The translations under genes and the position numbers were made by a program. DNA of 55,838 bases, taken from positions 1-55,838 of the forward strand of contig JAUWAU010000041.1 of assembly GCA_030601885.1 (NCBI GenBank), read 5' to 3'. Of this stretch, positions 23,472 through 32,063 are shown in pieces. The first letter of the stretch is position 1, and every line of letters starts with the position of its first letter. The notes under the pieces were generated by a model. The model worked only from the letters and a program-made list of their open reading frames with translations, did not search any database and had not been told where the DNA came from. This DNA is from Armatimonadota bacterium (GTDB lineage Bacteria; Armatimonadota; Zipacnadia; JAUWAU01).

Positions 23472-25064
23472 CTACGCCGTCGCCACGTCGTAGCCCAGTC
23501 CGACTATGTTGCAGCTCTCCGCGTCGCACATGGGCTCGAAGTCCAATCGCACGGCCGCAACCACCTGCGTCTGCTGCGTCTCCACGATCCGGTCCGATTC
23601 CACGTGGCTGCTGCGCCGGCCAAACTTCGTGCTCGGCCGATGCATATACAGCACGATCGTCCGGTCCGTCGTCGAGCCGTCATAGATGCCCGAGGCGTTC
23701 AGGTTCTGCCCAACGTGCTCGGACACTACCACGGGTGAGCCAAAGAGCTGCGCCAGCTCGCCCTCGAAGATCACTGCCTTCGGCCCGTACTTGTCCAGCG
23801 TCAGACATTCGTCCAGGCCCAGCAGCTTGATGTAACCGGCGATGGACGTGACCCATGCGCCCTCTCGTGGGTTCGCCCCGTACTTGCCCATCGTGCTCTT
23901 CAGACTCAGCAGATTCGCCGCCGTGAAACTCGCGCCACTCAGGTCCACGCTGGCCGGATCCGTCTGCTTGTTCTGCAGCCGTCGGATGCCGTCCCAGCAG
24001 CGCCGCACGTCGTTCGACGCCACCGTGTAGCCAACGTCGAAGTGCGTCGTCTGCGTGTCTCCATTGACCGTGCAGTTCTCGATCCCGTCCGCGAGCGCAT
24101 AGACGACCTCATTCTCCACGTACGGCAGGATGGGAATGACGCTGTCCTCGCTCAGCTCGTCAGAGAACAGCACGCGCGCGGCCAGCTTCACTGCCTCGAA
24201 CGTGACGCCCCACGTCTGCGCCGTCGTCGGCGTCAGCGCCGTGGCAGTGTCCGAAGTGCTCTCCACGGCCTTGTATACCGTCGCCTTGTCGCCCTGCACC
24301 GGCAGCTTGTACGGCGACGTCGGCATCGGAATGTCGTCGAACAGCCCCGCTACCTTGAGCTGCAACTGCACCCGGCGCATGAGCTCGGCCGAGAACCCGG
24401 TCGGAATCCATTCCGCCCCGGCGCCGCTCTCACTGGTGGCCATCGCCTTCCGCAGCTCCGTGGAAGCCCACGCCTGGTCCATGAACATCCCATACATCTT
24501 CAGCGAGCGCACCACGTCGCCAAACGCATGCCCGCGTCGGCCCTCACCGCCCGCCTGCTGCAGCAGCGTGGCCGCGATGAATACGTGGTCGTTGAGACGC
24601 TGCAACGCCCGCACCTGCGTCGCAGGCACGTTGCACATGGCGCCCGCAAGCTCTGCCGGCGACTTCACCAGGCACTCGATGGACGGCTCCAATGAACCGC
24701 CCGTCTCAAGCATGGCATCCAGGTTTTCCGCGCCCCGGTCCGCCCTGTCGCTGAAGGACAGCCGCTCCCCCCGGCCGCCGAACTCTATCTTTCGCTCCCA
24801 CGGTGCGAGCGGCGATCCGCCCTGGCTCTGACGACGCTGCCCCATCATATCCTGCACCGACGCCGCCAGCTCCCTCACCTTGTGCTCGAGTGCACCGTCG
24901 GGAAGTTCGCCGGCCTCGGCGCGCTCCCGTCGCTGCACTGCCGCTTCTTTCAGCCGCGCGAGCTTCCGCTCAAGCGACTCATCCGCAATGTCAATGCCGG
25001 CCGCCCGGAGTTCCGCATCCACTTGACCCTCCAGCGCTGCCAGCTCCTGTTCTGCTGTTGCCAT
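23472..25064 (-). CDS. HK97-family major capsid protein
   Basis: A 530-aa protein. The first roughly 110 residues are coiled-coil (EQELAALEGQVDAELRAAGI; LKEAAVQRRERAEAGELPDG), like the HK97 delta/scaffold domain removed by the protease. The rest has HK97-fold marks: WIPTGFSAELMRRVQLQLKV, FDDIPMPTSPYKLPVQGDKA, VTFEAVKLAARVLFSDELSE, the ADGIENCTVNGD turn and GSPVVVSEHVGQNLNASGIY near the end. The ATG at 25064 has AGGTGAG upstream. It forms the icosahedral head. Confidence 0.85.
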   Translation of the reverse strand: MATAEQELAALEGQVDAELRAAGIDIADESLERKLARLKEAAVQRRERAEAGELPDGALEHKVRELAASVQDMMGQRRQSQGGSPLAPWERKIEFGGRGERLSFSDRADRGAENLDAMLETGGSLEPSIECLVKSPAELAGAMCNVPATQVRALQRLNDHVFIAATLLQQAGGEGRRGHAFGDVVRSLKMYGMFMDQAWASTELRKAMATSESGAGAEWIPTGFSAELMRRVQLQLKVAGLFDDIPMPTSPYKLPVQGDKATVYKAVESTSDTATALTPTTAQTWGVTFEAVKLAARVLFSDELSEDSVIPILPYVENEVVYALADGIENCTVNGDTQTTHFDVGYTVASNDVRRCWDGIRRLQNKQTDPASVDLSGASFTAANLLSLKSTMGKYGANPREGAWVTSIAGYIKLLGLDECLTLDKYGPKAVIFEGELAQLFGSPVVVSEHVGQNLNASGIYDGSTTDRTIVLYMHRPSTKFGRRSSHVESDRIVETQQTQVVAAVRLDFEPMCDAESCNIVGLGYDVATA

Positions 25065-25145
25065 TCTGCTCACCTTTTTCGTCGCCTCTGGCGACTTACG
25101 CCGCGTCGGCAAGTCTAGTACCTGGTTGCGTAAGTTCGTCTACGA

Positions 25146-25323
25146 AACCCGGCGGGGCAGGAATGCCCCGCCTACGCGGGTGGAGGCCGCAACGCGGGCC
25201 TGTCGCTACCCAGCTCCGCGTAGGTCGGGCTTTCTAGCCCGACAGTTCTGCGGCCTTCAGTGCCCCGCTCGCGGCCCGCATCCCCGCGTAGGTCGGGCTT
25301 TCTAGCCCGACAGTTCTACTGCG
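25146..25323 (+). repeat. Family D repeats
   Basis: Contains GGCGGGGCAGGAATGCCCCG and two copies of GCGTAGGTCGGGCTTTCTAG/CCCGACAG. The second part (about 25254-25320) recurs nearly exactly but inverted at 55690-55765; the first part recurs at 40583-40660. It fills the gap between protease stop and capsid start. Confidence 0.85.
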
Positions 25324-25341
25324 GACCTATCCAAGTAGGTA

Positions 25342-26700
25342 CTAGCCTCTGCCGACTGCCCCACCCAGACGGGCCACAAGGCCCCGGAGGTCCGTCGTCC
25401 CATGCTCCCGCATCAGCGCCAATAAGCGCCCATCAACATCCCCACTGACTGCTGCTCGCGAAGCCGGCGCACTCAGCACCTCGTCGATGCTGATGCGCGC
25501 GGCCTCCAGAAGCTTGCGGTGGCGTTCCGATGGGGCTCGGCTGGCTGCAGAGCCGGATCGAGCTCCGGCTTCGCTGCGTCCGCCATCCGATTTTCCCAGC
25601 CAGTGGAAGAAAATGTTCCGAAAGCCCTCCAGACGACCTTTGGCCTCTCGCAAGTACGTCTCCGCTTCTATCTCCTCGAAAATCTGCTTCTCGCCCGCCT
25701 TCAACTCAATCTCCGTAAACTCAGGCCACGTTGCCTCGGCGATCACCGTCCCCAGCAGCCTGCCCCGAAACTCCGGAGCTGGCTTCCCGAACTTCGCGTA
25801 GTACCGCCGAAGGTGCCGGTAGCACCCCTCCCTGTCGTTCTTCGGGATGTCCGCTCCCCCGCGGGCGCCCAGCAGTGCAGCCATCGCTGCCGCACATCCA
25901 CGCCACATTGCCTTCAGTTCGCCCTCGATCATCCGCGCGATCGGCAGCTTATAGCCTTGCTTCGACTCAGCATCGCGCGGGTTGTACCACAGGTGCGCCC
26001 GCTTGTATCGGCCCCAGTTCTCGCGCGTTGCTCCCAGGATCTCGTTCTGCGTCCGGCTATCCCACTCCCACGGCTCGGCCAGATCCGGATGGATCGGCAG
26101 ATCCTGATAGGGCACTACGCCTTTGTATTCCACTACCTCCTCCACATTGATCCCGAGAGCCTTCGCAAAATAAACGCTCGTCTCCGGGTTCACCGCCAGC
26201 GGCACGGCCGCTATCTCGTGCAGCCGCACCTCATCGTGGATCCGCACCCGACGGCCATCCCCTATGGTCCCGTAGTGGAACTTCAGCGAATCGTACCCGA
26301 TGCTGCTCCGGCGACATGCTCCCTCGCGGATCAGCACCTGCGCCATCTGTGCGAGCTGATGCCGGGGGTCGCTGATGATCCGAGCCTTGTACCGCAGTCC
26401 ACGCTCCGTCAGCTCCGTATCAAACGTTGTCCCGATGGGGAACACCGCGTTGTGGCAGTACGTGTACAGCGGGTTGTCCTGATACTCCCGCAGATGTGCC
26501 GCGAGGGCGCTTGGCGGCAGCACGTCGCCACAGAAGTCCAAACCCGGCGAAGTGGCATAGCCCTCCACCGTGAACTCCCCTGCCCCGTCGGCGCCCTTCA
26601 CGTCCCGCAGGACCTTGAATTCTGTCGGCCAGATGCTGAATCGCTCAAAGGCGACAACTCCCGGAAGCGTCGCCTGCAGCGCGTTCGTTGCAAACTCCAT
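25342..26700 (-). CDS. HK97-type prohead protease with C-terminal fusion
   Basis: A 452-aa protein; prohead proteases are usually about 200 aa. The N-terminal domain (FTVEGYATSPGLDFCGDVLP; LYTYCHNAVFPIGTTFD; RSSIGYDSLKFHY; LHEIAAVPLAVNPE) has the catalytic His (CHN) and Ser (SSIGY). The middle (GYKLPIARMIEGELKAMWRG then YRHLRRYYAKFGKPAPEF) is the extension seen in many phage proteases. The remaining roughly 130 residues are helical and may act as scaffold. It matures the capsid after assembly. AGGGGAAG precedes the ATG. Confidence 0.8.
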   Translation of the reverse strand: MEFATNALQATLPGVVAFERFSIWPTEFKVLRDVKGADGAGEFTVEGYATSPGLDFCGDVLPPSALAAHLREYQDNPLYTYCHNAVFPIGTTFDTELTERGLRYKARIISDPRHQLAQMAQVLIREGACRRSSIGYDSLKFHYGTIGDGRRVRIHDEVRLHEIAAVPLAVNPETSVYFAKALGINVEEVVEYKGVVPYQDLPIHPDLAEPWEWDSRTQNEILGATRENWGRYKRAHLWYNPRDAESKQGYKLPIARMIEGELKAMWRGCAAAMAALLGARGGADIPKNDREGCYRHLRRYYAKFGKPAPEFRGRLLGTVIAEATWPEFTEIELKAGEKQIFEEIEAETYLREAKGRLEGFRNIFFHWLGKSDGGRSEAGARSGSAASRAPSERHRKLLEAARISIDEVLSAPASRAAVSGDVDGRLLALMREHGTTDLRGLVARLGGAVGRG

Positions 26701-26739
26701 TTGCTTCCCCTGACTGTTCTGTAAGGCGGGGTGCCTGTC

Positions 26740-27104
26740 TGACTCGTGCTACGTAGCGAGCTACTTCGCAGAGTAGCAAGCGGCATCCCGTACGGGATCT
26801 TCGTCCCTCGCCAGTCGCTCCTTGTGTGGGGCAGGCTGCCAGCCTGCCAGTGCCGTGCACCACGCCCCCGGTGCACCCGGCCCGCAAGCGCGTAGGGCGA
26901 GGTCTTCGTCCCTCGCCAGTCGCTCCTTGTGTGGGGCAGGCTGCCAGCCTGCCAGTGCCATGCACCGCGCCCCGGTGCGCCCGGCCCGCAAGCGCGTAGG
27001 GCGAGGTCTTCGTCCCCCGCCAGTCGCTCCTTGTGTGGGGCAGGCTGCCAGCCTGCCAGTGCCATGCACTACGCCCCCGGTGCACCCGGCCCGCCACCTT
27101 TGAT
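26740..27104 (+). repeat. Three tandem ~105-bp repeats plus family E
   Basis: Units begin at about 26824, 26929 and 27033. Each holds GTGTGGGGCAGGCTGCCAGC, then CTGCCAGTGCC, CACCCGGCCCGCAAGCGCG, TAGGGCGAGGTCTTCGTCCC and CGCCAGTCGCTCCTT. Left of them is a family E element (ACGTAGCGAGCTACTTCGCA and CATCCCGTACGGGATC). The 444-bp gap between portal and protease contains no gene. Confidence 0.9.
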
Positions 27105-27144
27105 ACGCCGCCCTCGCCGCTCCCAAACGCCTCCGCTGCGACAT

Positions 27145-28380
27145 TTACGTTTGGCTAATGCTCACCAGACCGCTCGGGGCAAGCACAACGTCCCCTCCTG
27201 GCACCTCGCCATCGATCCGCAGCAGCCGCCGCGCCTCGTTGGGCGTCACCACTCGCTGCTGCACCAGCTTCAGAATCCGCTCCGTCTCCTTCTGCTTGTC
27301 CCCTTGCAGCGGCTCCACACCCGAAAGGTCGAATCGCACCCGCAGCCCGGGATCGAACTGCGGCGCCAGGCGCTCGTTGATGGTCGCGGCGATCTTCTCC
27401 AGCGTCGGCTTCACCGTCGCCGACCAGAACATCTTCTCCTGCTGCTGTGCCGTGGCATAGTTGACCCCTTCGTAGAGCCCCATCATGATCGGCGGCACCC
27501 CGAACACCGCCGCGATCTCCTCACGCGTCATCTTCCGCGTCTGCACCCACTGCAGCTCGTCCGGCGACAGCCCCACGCTCTTCAACTCAAGATCGCTTGT
27601 CAGGATCGCGATCTTCCCCGCCTTCTGCGGTCCTCCGTGCAGCCGCTGCCAGTCTCGTCGTATCCGCTCCTGCTCCTCCCGCGGAACGAACTGCTCCTTC
27701 GTCTTGAGCACCGCCGCCGGCATCCCATGGTGACGCAGCATTGCCCGGTTGTACGTGGTGCCGTAATACTCCAGAACGATGGCGTGCATCGCCGCGCGCA
27801 GCGGCCCCATGCCGTAGTAGTCGTCGGCGGGGCTCAGGTACTTGATGTGCACCATGTCCCGCGTCTCGTAGCCGACGTGCCTGCCCCCCACCTCGTACAC
27901 GTATCCCGCGATGTACCGCTTCCGATCCGGCTTGATGCGCACCCGATCCGGCCGCAGACACCACAGCTCCGCTGGCCGATCGTGCGCATCCCGCTCAATG
28001 CCCCAGAAAGCGTTCCCGGTCAGATTCAGATACGTCGCCGTCTGTTCGATCAGGTCGGGGAGCGTCTCAAACTCATTGACGAATTCCAGCAGGCCTCCGA
28101 GCTCCGCCGCTACGGCATCATCTGCCCGTCTCGCCTCGCCCCCGCTCCCCCTCCGGTACGCCGCCAACGGAACCGATGCACATGTCTGCGCGATCCGGGC
28201 GACGCATCGGTACACCCAGGCGATGTCGCCGTACACGCGCGCGTAGTCTTCGTACGACTCTGGCCTGGGCCGACCCTCGTCCTCGCTCGTGCTGTACTCC
28301 GGGACCAGCAGCGGGGCCGTCCGCGTGACCTTCTGCTCGAACTCCTGCCAGCTAAGTGCCTGAACTTGATACTTACCCAT
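27145..28380 (-). CDS. HK97-family phage portal protein
   Basis: A 411-aa protein. Early YEDYARVYGDIAWVYRCVAR is the usual 'v...va.Cv..ia' helix. Next are LIEQTATYLNLTGNAFWGIE, LRPDRVRIKPD and KYLSPADDYYGMGPLRAAMH, all portal hallmarks. The C-terminal half has AVFGVPPIMMGLYEGVNYAT and TVKPTLEKIAATINERLAPQ. It forms the dodecameric DNA gate and is next to the protease and capsid genes. The SD before the ATG is weak. Confidence 0.85.
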   Translation of the reverse strand: MGKYQVQALSWQEFEQKVTRTAPLLVPEYSTSEDEGRPRPESYEDYARVYGDIAWVYRCVARIAQTCASVPLAAYRRGSGGEARRADDAVAAELGGLLEFVNEFETLPDLIEQTATYLNLTGNAFWGIERDAHDRPAELWCLRPDRVRIKPDRKRYIAGYVYEVGGRHVGYETRDMVHIKYLSPADDYYGMGPLRAAMHAIVLEYYGTTYNRAMLRHHGMPAAVLKTKEQFVPREEQERIRRDWQRLHGGPQKAGKIAILTSDLELKSVGLSPDELQWVQTRKMTREEIAAVFGVPPIMMGLYEGVNYATAQQQEKMFWSATVKPTLEKIAATINERLAPQFDPGLRVRFDLSGVEPLQGDKQKETERILKLVQQRVVTPNEARRLLRIDGEVPGGDVVLAPSGLVSISQT

Positions 28381-28399
28381 GGCTTGTTGTCGCGCTCGC

Positions 28400-28527
28400 C
28401 TTCAACCCGTGTAGCCTGGGCTGCCAGCCCAGGCATCGTCCTGGCTCAGACGCCGTGTCCCACGGGCCCGTCCCCCGTGGTCCGCCTCATCCAACGTAGG
28501 CGGATTGCGTGTCAGCCCGTGTTTCGC
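28400..28527 (+). repeat. Palindromic intergenic repeats
   Basis: Includes the inverted repeat GCCTGGGCT-GCC-AGCCCAGGC (about 28414-28434, family C type) and CCCACGGGCCCGTCCCCCGTGG. No gene in this 147-bp gap between the small protein and the portal. Confidence 0.6.
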
Positions 28528-28893
28528 CTACGCTCCCGGCCGCCAGCCGTGCTCCCATGCCGCTCGGATCGCTCGCACCAGCCGGTCGGCTTCGACAACG
28601 AGGGCGCCCCGCGCTTGAGGTATCTCATCCGGCGACACCTCCACGGCCAGCACGTCTCCCCCCATTGGCTCCACGCTGGCCAGGTGTCGCAGCCATTGAT
28701 GACTGCCGCAGTGGATCGCCACCTGCACCTGATGCCCCACTGGGCGCACGATGAGCGTGTAGCGCTCTCCGCTCACGTGCGACACCATGCAGCCATCCGC
28801 GGTGCGGATCGCAACCTCGTAGGATCTCGCCCCAATGAACCATGCCCACGCACGCCGTACGCCCCGCCAAAGCCACCGTAGCAATCCACGCAT
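28528..28893 (-). CDS. Small phage protein upstream of portal
   Basis: A 121-aa protein. The N-terminus MRGLLRWLWRGVRRAWAWFI is basic and Trp-rich, possibly an amphipathic membrane-binding helix. Two beta-rich parts follow (YEVAIRTADGCMVSHVSG; LIVRPVGHQVQVAIHCGSHQ), then a helix (RGALVVEADRLVRAIRAAWE). No family recognised. It lies between terminase and portal, where small accessory genes are common. Confidence 0.5.
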   Translation of the reverse strand: MRGLLRWLWRGVRRAWAWFIGARSYEVAIRTADGCMVSHVSGERYTLIVRPVGHQVQVAIHCGSHQWLRHLASVEPMGGDVLAVEVSPDEIPQARGALVVEADRLVRAIRAAWEHGWRPGA

Positions 28894-28908
28894 CCATGCG
28901 CCCCCTTA

Positions 28909-29205
28909 TTGTAGGGCATGGGCTCGCCCCGTCGCCGAAGCTAGCAACTCCGCCGAAGCGGCTACGTCGCTCGCGCCGTCGCCAAAGCGGCTATGGCGCG
29001 TCGGCGACTCGCGAAGGCAGATGGCCCGCAGGCGACCATCCCCCACCGCCTTTGCCGTAATTGTAGGGCGGGGGCTCCGTCCCCCGCCTGCCTTTGCCGT
29101 CGTTGTAGCGCGGGGTGCCTGTCTGAAGCGGCATCCCGTACGGGATCTCCGTGCCCCGCTGCCTTTCCTATCCGCCCCGCCCCTATTGTAGGCGACCGCC
29201 CCCGC
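28909..29205 (+). repeat. Family B repeats, multiple fragments
   Basis: The 318-bp gap after the terminase is filled with three to four family B fragments: TTGTAGGGCATGGGCTCGCC at 28909 (16 bp from the next start codon), CCAAAGCGGCTATGGCG, TTGTAGGGCGGGGGCTCCGT and CATCCCGTACGGGATC. No gene is seen. Confidence 0.8.
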
Positions 29206-29211
29206 CGCCTC

Positions 29212-30762
29212 TCAAAGCACCTCAAACCCAATGTGGCCGTTCGAAGCCCCCAGCGCCTTCACCGCCTCGCTCGCCGCTCCCGCGATCGCGTCGGCAACGT
29301 CCTTGCTGCCACCGGGGGGATGGTCCACCTTCACACCCCGTACCAGCTCGAGCGACCGATACTCCCGCTCGAAGCGCTCTGTCGCCGATGTTCCCCTGAA
29401 GTATGCGAACCGGCTCTCATGCAGCAGCACCTTGAGCCGGTCGTACGCCTCGGTGCTCGCGTCCACCGAAACGCGCTTCGTCCGCACACCCATCCGTTCC
29501 AGCCGCTGCCGCAGATCGGCGCTCTGAAACCAGTCGAAGCTCGCCTGCGCGATCCGGTATCCCTCGTCCCGCCAGCCCAGCACCAGCCGCTTCACGTCCT
29601 CCAGCTCCACTTCACCCGTATCCGGTCGGCGCGGCACCACCTCAGCTCTGTCCACCGCCACCACTGGTTCATCGTCCGCAGTGAAGCCGCACACGTGCAC
29701 CATCACGACCGCACACGCATCCTGCGACAAGCCGATGTCCGCATGCACGTAGTGCACCGCGCTCTGATCCGGCTCGTCGCTCGGGCCAGGCAGCGTAGCG
29801 CAGTTGCGCAGGAAATCGACAGCCTTCGGATCGAACGCCATGAGCGTGCTGACAGGCAGAGCCCCGAAGTCCCGCCAGGACATGTCCGGATTGCTCTGGA
29901 AGGCTGCCTGCAGCGACACCGGGATCCGCGTCAACCGCCCCGTTTCCGGGTGCGGCGCCTCGAACCACTCGCCCGCCTCGAGCTGCGCCATGAGTTGCGG
30001 ATGCGTCTCCCAGATCGCCTTGCGGCTCGCATACAGCCTCTCGTCGCCGCTCTCCTCGATCTCCCGCACCCGGCGCTGCACGAAGTCATCCATATATCGC
30101 GGCGCTGAGAGATTCATCAGAATGCCGTCCCCCAGGAAGCGACTGATCATGCGGCTGCGGATGCGGTGGTACAGGTTCTCGGCAAGGTCACCCACCTTGC
30201 CCTCGCTCTCCACAAACCAGCCCGCCTCGTCGATCGCGCAGCAGTAGCAGTCGTACGCCAGCGGCCCACGCTCGCTGCTGCCTTGCGGCTCGATGATGAG
30301 CGGCAGTCGCTCCTTGTCACGAGTGAATATGATGCGCCTTCGGATGTCCCTGTCGGGCGGAAAATGCTCCTCAAACCACGCCGAGCGCTGCAGCCGGCCG
30401 CATACCTCGGCAAAGAAGTTGTCCCGCGCCTGCTGCGTCCGCGTCGCCAGGCAGAAGAAGAATACCGGCTTATCGCCCCGAAGCGTGTACTTCCGGAAAA
30501 AGCTCCCGCTCGCGATGCCGGGCAGAATCCTGTGCGCGTAGTAGCAGAACAGATCCGCCCCCAGAGCCGTCTTCCCGCTCCCCGTGCCCCAGGCCAGCGC
30601 GATCTCCGTCGGGTTGCGCTCGACGATGCGTATCGCCTCGGCCCTGATCTCCGGCCAGCGGCTACCGTTGCCGAGATACTGAGGATCGTCCAAGAATCGC
30701 TTGATACCAACGCAACGGGGCAGACGCCTCTTGGCGACTGCCCCTGATGATGACTTCCTCAA
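29212..30762 (-). CDS. Phage terminase large subunit
   Basis: A 516-aa packaging motor. Walker A is GTGSGKTALGAD (about residues 59-70) and Walker B with the catalytic acid is CCAIDEAGWF (about 175-183). The motif AKPTLLATRTQQARDNFF-like coupling segment reads FFFCLATRTQQARDNFFAEV. The C-terminal RNase-H-fold nuclease has HADIGLSQDACAVVMVH and a late DVADAIAGAASEAVKA, giving the metal-binding acids. The only in-frame early start is TTG at 30762 without an SD, so the true start is uncertain. It heads the phage module; no small terminase gene is seen upstream. Confidence 0.9.
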   Translation of the reverse strand: MRKSSSGAVAKRRLPRCVGIKRFLDDPQYLGNGSRWPEIRAEAIRIVERNPTEIALAWGTGSGKTALGADLFCYYAHRILPGIASGSFFRKYTLRGDKPVFFFCLATRTQQARDNFFAEVCGRLQRSAWFEEHFPPDRDIRRRIIFTRDKERLPLIIEPQGSSERGPLAYDCYCCAIDEAGWFVESEGKVGDLAENLYHRIRSRMISRFLGDGILMNLSAPRYMDDFVQRRVREIEESGDERLYASRKAIWETHPQLMAQLEAGEWFEAPHPETGRLTRIPVSLQAAFQSNPDMSWRDFGALPVSTLMAFDPKAVDFLRNCATLPGPSDEPDQSAVHYVHADIGLSQDACAVVMVHVCGFTADDEPVVAVDRAEVVPRRPDTGEVELEDVKRLVLGWRDEGYRIAQASFDWFQSADLRQRLERMGVRTKRVSVDASTEAYDRLKVLLHESRFAYFRGTSATERFEREYRSLELVRGVKVDHPPGGSKDVADAIAGAASEAVKALGASNGHIGFEVL

Positions 30763-30817
30763 TGTCGGGCGCTATGCCCCTTCATGCGGGCGGCTCGCGC
30801 CCCTCACGGCCGCGGCG

Positions 30818-30909
30818 AAAAAGTGTGCCCTTTTTGCGCCCCTCTATTATATATGGTCAACTCAACCCCCCCGTGTCAACTCTGGACGAAAAAGGGTTGC
30901 CCCCTTTTT
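30818..30909 (-). promoter_or_regulatory. Promoter-like region and hairpins upstream of terminase
   Basis: On the minus strand TTGACA (about 30873-30878) is followed after 20-22 bases by TATATA/TATAAT, a long spacer but otherwise ideal hexamers and the only AT-rich patch nearby. A hairpin AAAAAG/CTTTTT (30818-30835) lies between it and the TTG start. A second, AAAAAGGG/CCCTTTTT (30889-30909), lies upstream and could terminate transcription from either side. It is the only candidate promoter for the long phage operon. Confidence 0.4.
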
Positions 30910-30983
30910 CCATCCGCCCCCAAGCTCGCCACTCCCCAGCCGCATTGCCCCGACAAGCCAGCCGTCCCAGAGCGCCCATCCCG

Positions 30984-31012
30984 TTGACAGCACCTCACCG
31001 GTCGCGTACTAT
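30984..31012 (+). promoter_or_regulatory. Sigma70-type promoter of the membrane protein gene
   Basis: TTGACA (30984-30989), 17 bp, TACTAT (31007-31012). This is close to the consensus, with the gene's ATG 47 bp downstream of the -10 box. Confidence 0.65.
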
Positions 31013-31058
31013 GCACCAAATGCCCCATTGACCGGGCTCGGATGGGGGGAGGGGACCC

Positions 31059-31916
31059 ATGCAGCGTGGGATGGAGCAACTGCGACTTTGGGCCGCTTGC
31101 GTCCTTGCCGCTGCCGCGCTCTGTTATGCGGCCGGCTTCCTCACCGTCAATCTCCACCTCGCCAAATACGCGGCGCAGCCGCCGGACCTGGTACACGGTC
31201 ATTACGTGCTCGCCGGAATCCCGGTTGGCCTGATACTGTGCTTCGCCGTGGTCGCCGTCACGTGGATGCTGCGCTGCACCGATCGCCAGAGCGCTCCGCC
31301 GCCCACGCCCGCTTCCGAGCAGTCCTCCGGCGGCAACGACTCCGCCGGGCCCTCGGGAATGAGCCCGTCTCTGCTCCTGCTGGCAGTTACGCTGGCGATC
31401 GCGCTGGCGGCCGCATGGGGAACGTTCCGAATTGCGGTCAGCCTTAAGGGCGGCATGACCACCGGTGGCCGGCTGGGCTTAATGGCCGTGGTTTTCGCCA
31501 TCGGCACCCTCGCCCTGCTCCCGCTGCAGCATTGCATCGCTCGCAAACGCGGCTGGGTACGTCCCTACAGCCGGGGCGCAGCGGCGGCCCTCATGATCGT
31601 GGTCGCCGCCGGCATGACCCTTCTCCACACCCTCTGGGCCTCTCCACAACTCCCACAGCGATGGGGCGGCATGCGGCCGACCGTGGTTCGGCTGTGGTCC
31701 CACGCGCCCGCATGGCCGACTGCCCTCCTCCCTCCCTCGGACGAGGAGCCTCCCACTGCTCCCGAGGACCGCGCCTCACACCCCACACGTACCGTCCTGC
31801 TGCTGTTCCGAGGCAGGACCGAGTGGGCGGTCATCCCCGAGGACGCCCTCGAGACCGCCCGCCCTCGCGCCATCCTCGTCCCTGCCGGCGCCGTAAGCGC
31901 CGTGGAGATACTGTAG
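31059..31916 (+). CDS. Five-helix membrane protein of unknown function
   Basis: A 285-aa protein with predicted membrane helices at about residues 7-27, 49-70, 102-126, 138-157 and 172-193. A Pro/Ser-rich loop lies at about 74-100, and a soluble C-terminal domain of about 80 residues (TRTVLLLFRGRTEWAVIPED) follows. Strong SD GGGGAGGGG precedes the ATG, and a near-consensus promoter lies 47 bp upstream. It diverges from the terminase gene and converges on the manA gene. No enzyme motif visible. Confidence 0.6.
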   Translation: MQRGMEQLRLWAACVLAAAALCYAAGFLTVNLHLAKYAAQPPDLVHGHYVLAGIPVGLILCFAVVAVTWMLRCTDRQSAPPPTPASEQSSGGNDSAGPSGMSPSLLLLAVTLAIALAAAWGTFRIAVSLKGGMTTGGRLGLMAVVFAIGTLALLPLQHCIARKRGWVRPYSRGAAAALMIVVAAGMTLLHTLWASPQLPQRWGGMRPTVVRLWSHAPAWPTALLPPSDEEPPTAPEDRASHPTRTVLLLFRGRTEWAVIPEDALETARPRAILVPAGAVSAVEIL

Positions 31917-32063
31917 GGCCGAGTACATCGCGTCGCCCGCTTCCCTACCTCACCAGCTCAACCCAGGCCCGCGGAGCCGGCGGCATACCTGACCAGATCG
32001 TACGGCAACGTCACGGGCATGGCGACACCTCGCCCATTCGCGGTCCAGCGGGTCGCGGTCGTC

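Noticed and set aside
26929..28881. Long plus-strand ORF (650 aa) opposite the portal gene
   Set aside because: Arg/Pro/His-rich composition typical of the antisense of a GC-rich gene; the minus-strand portal has clear family motifs.
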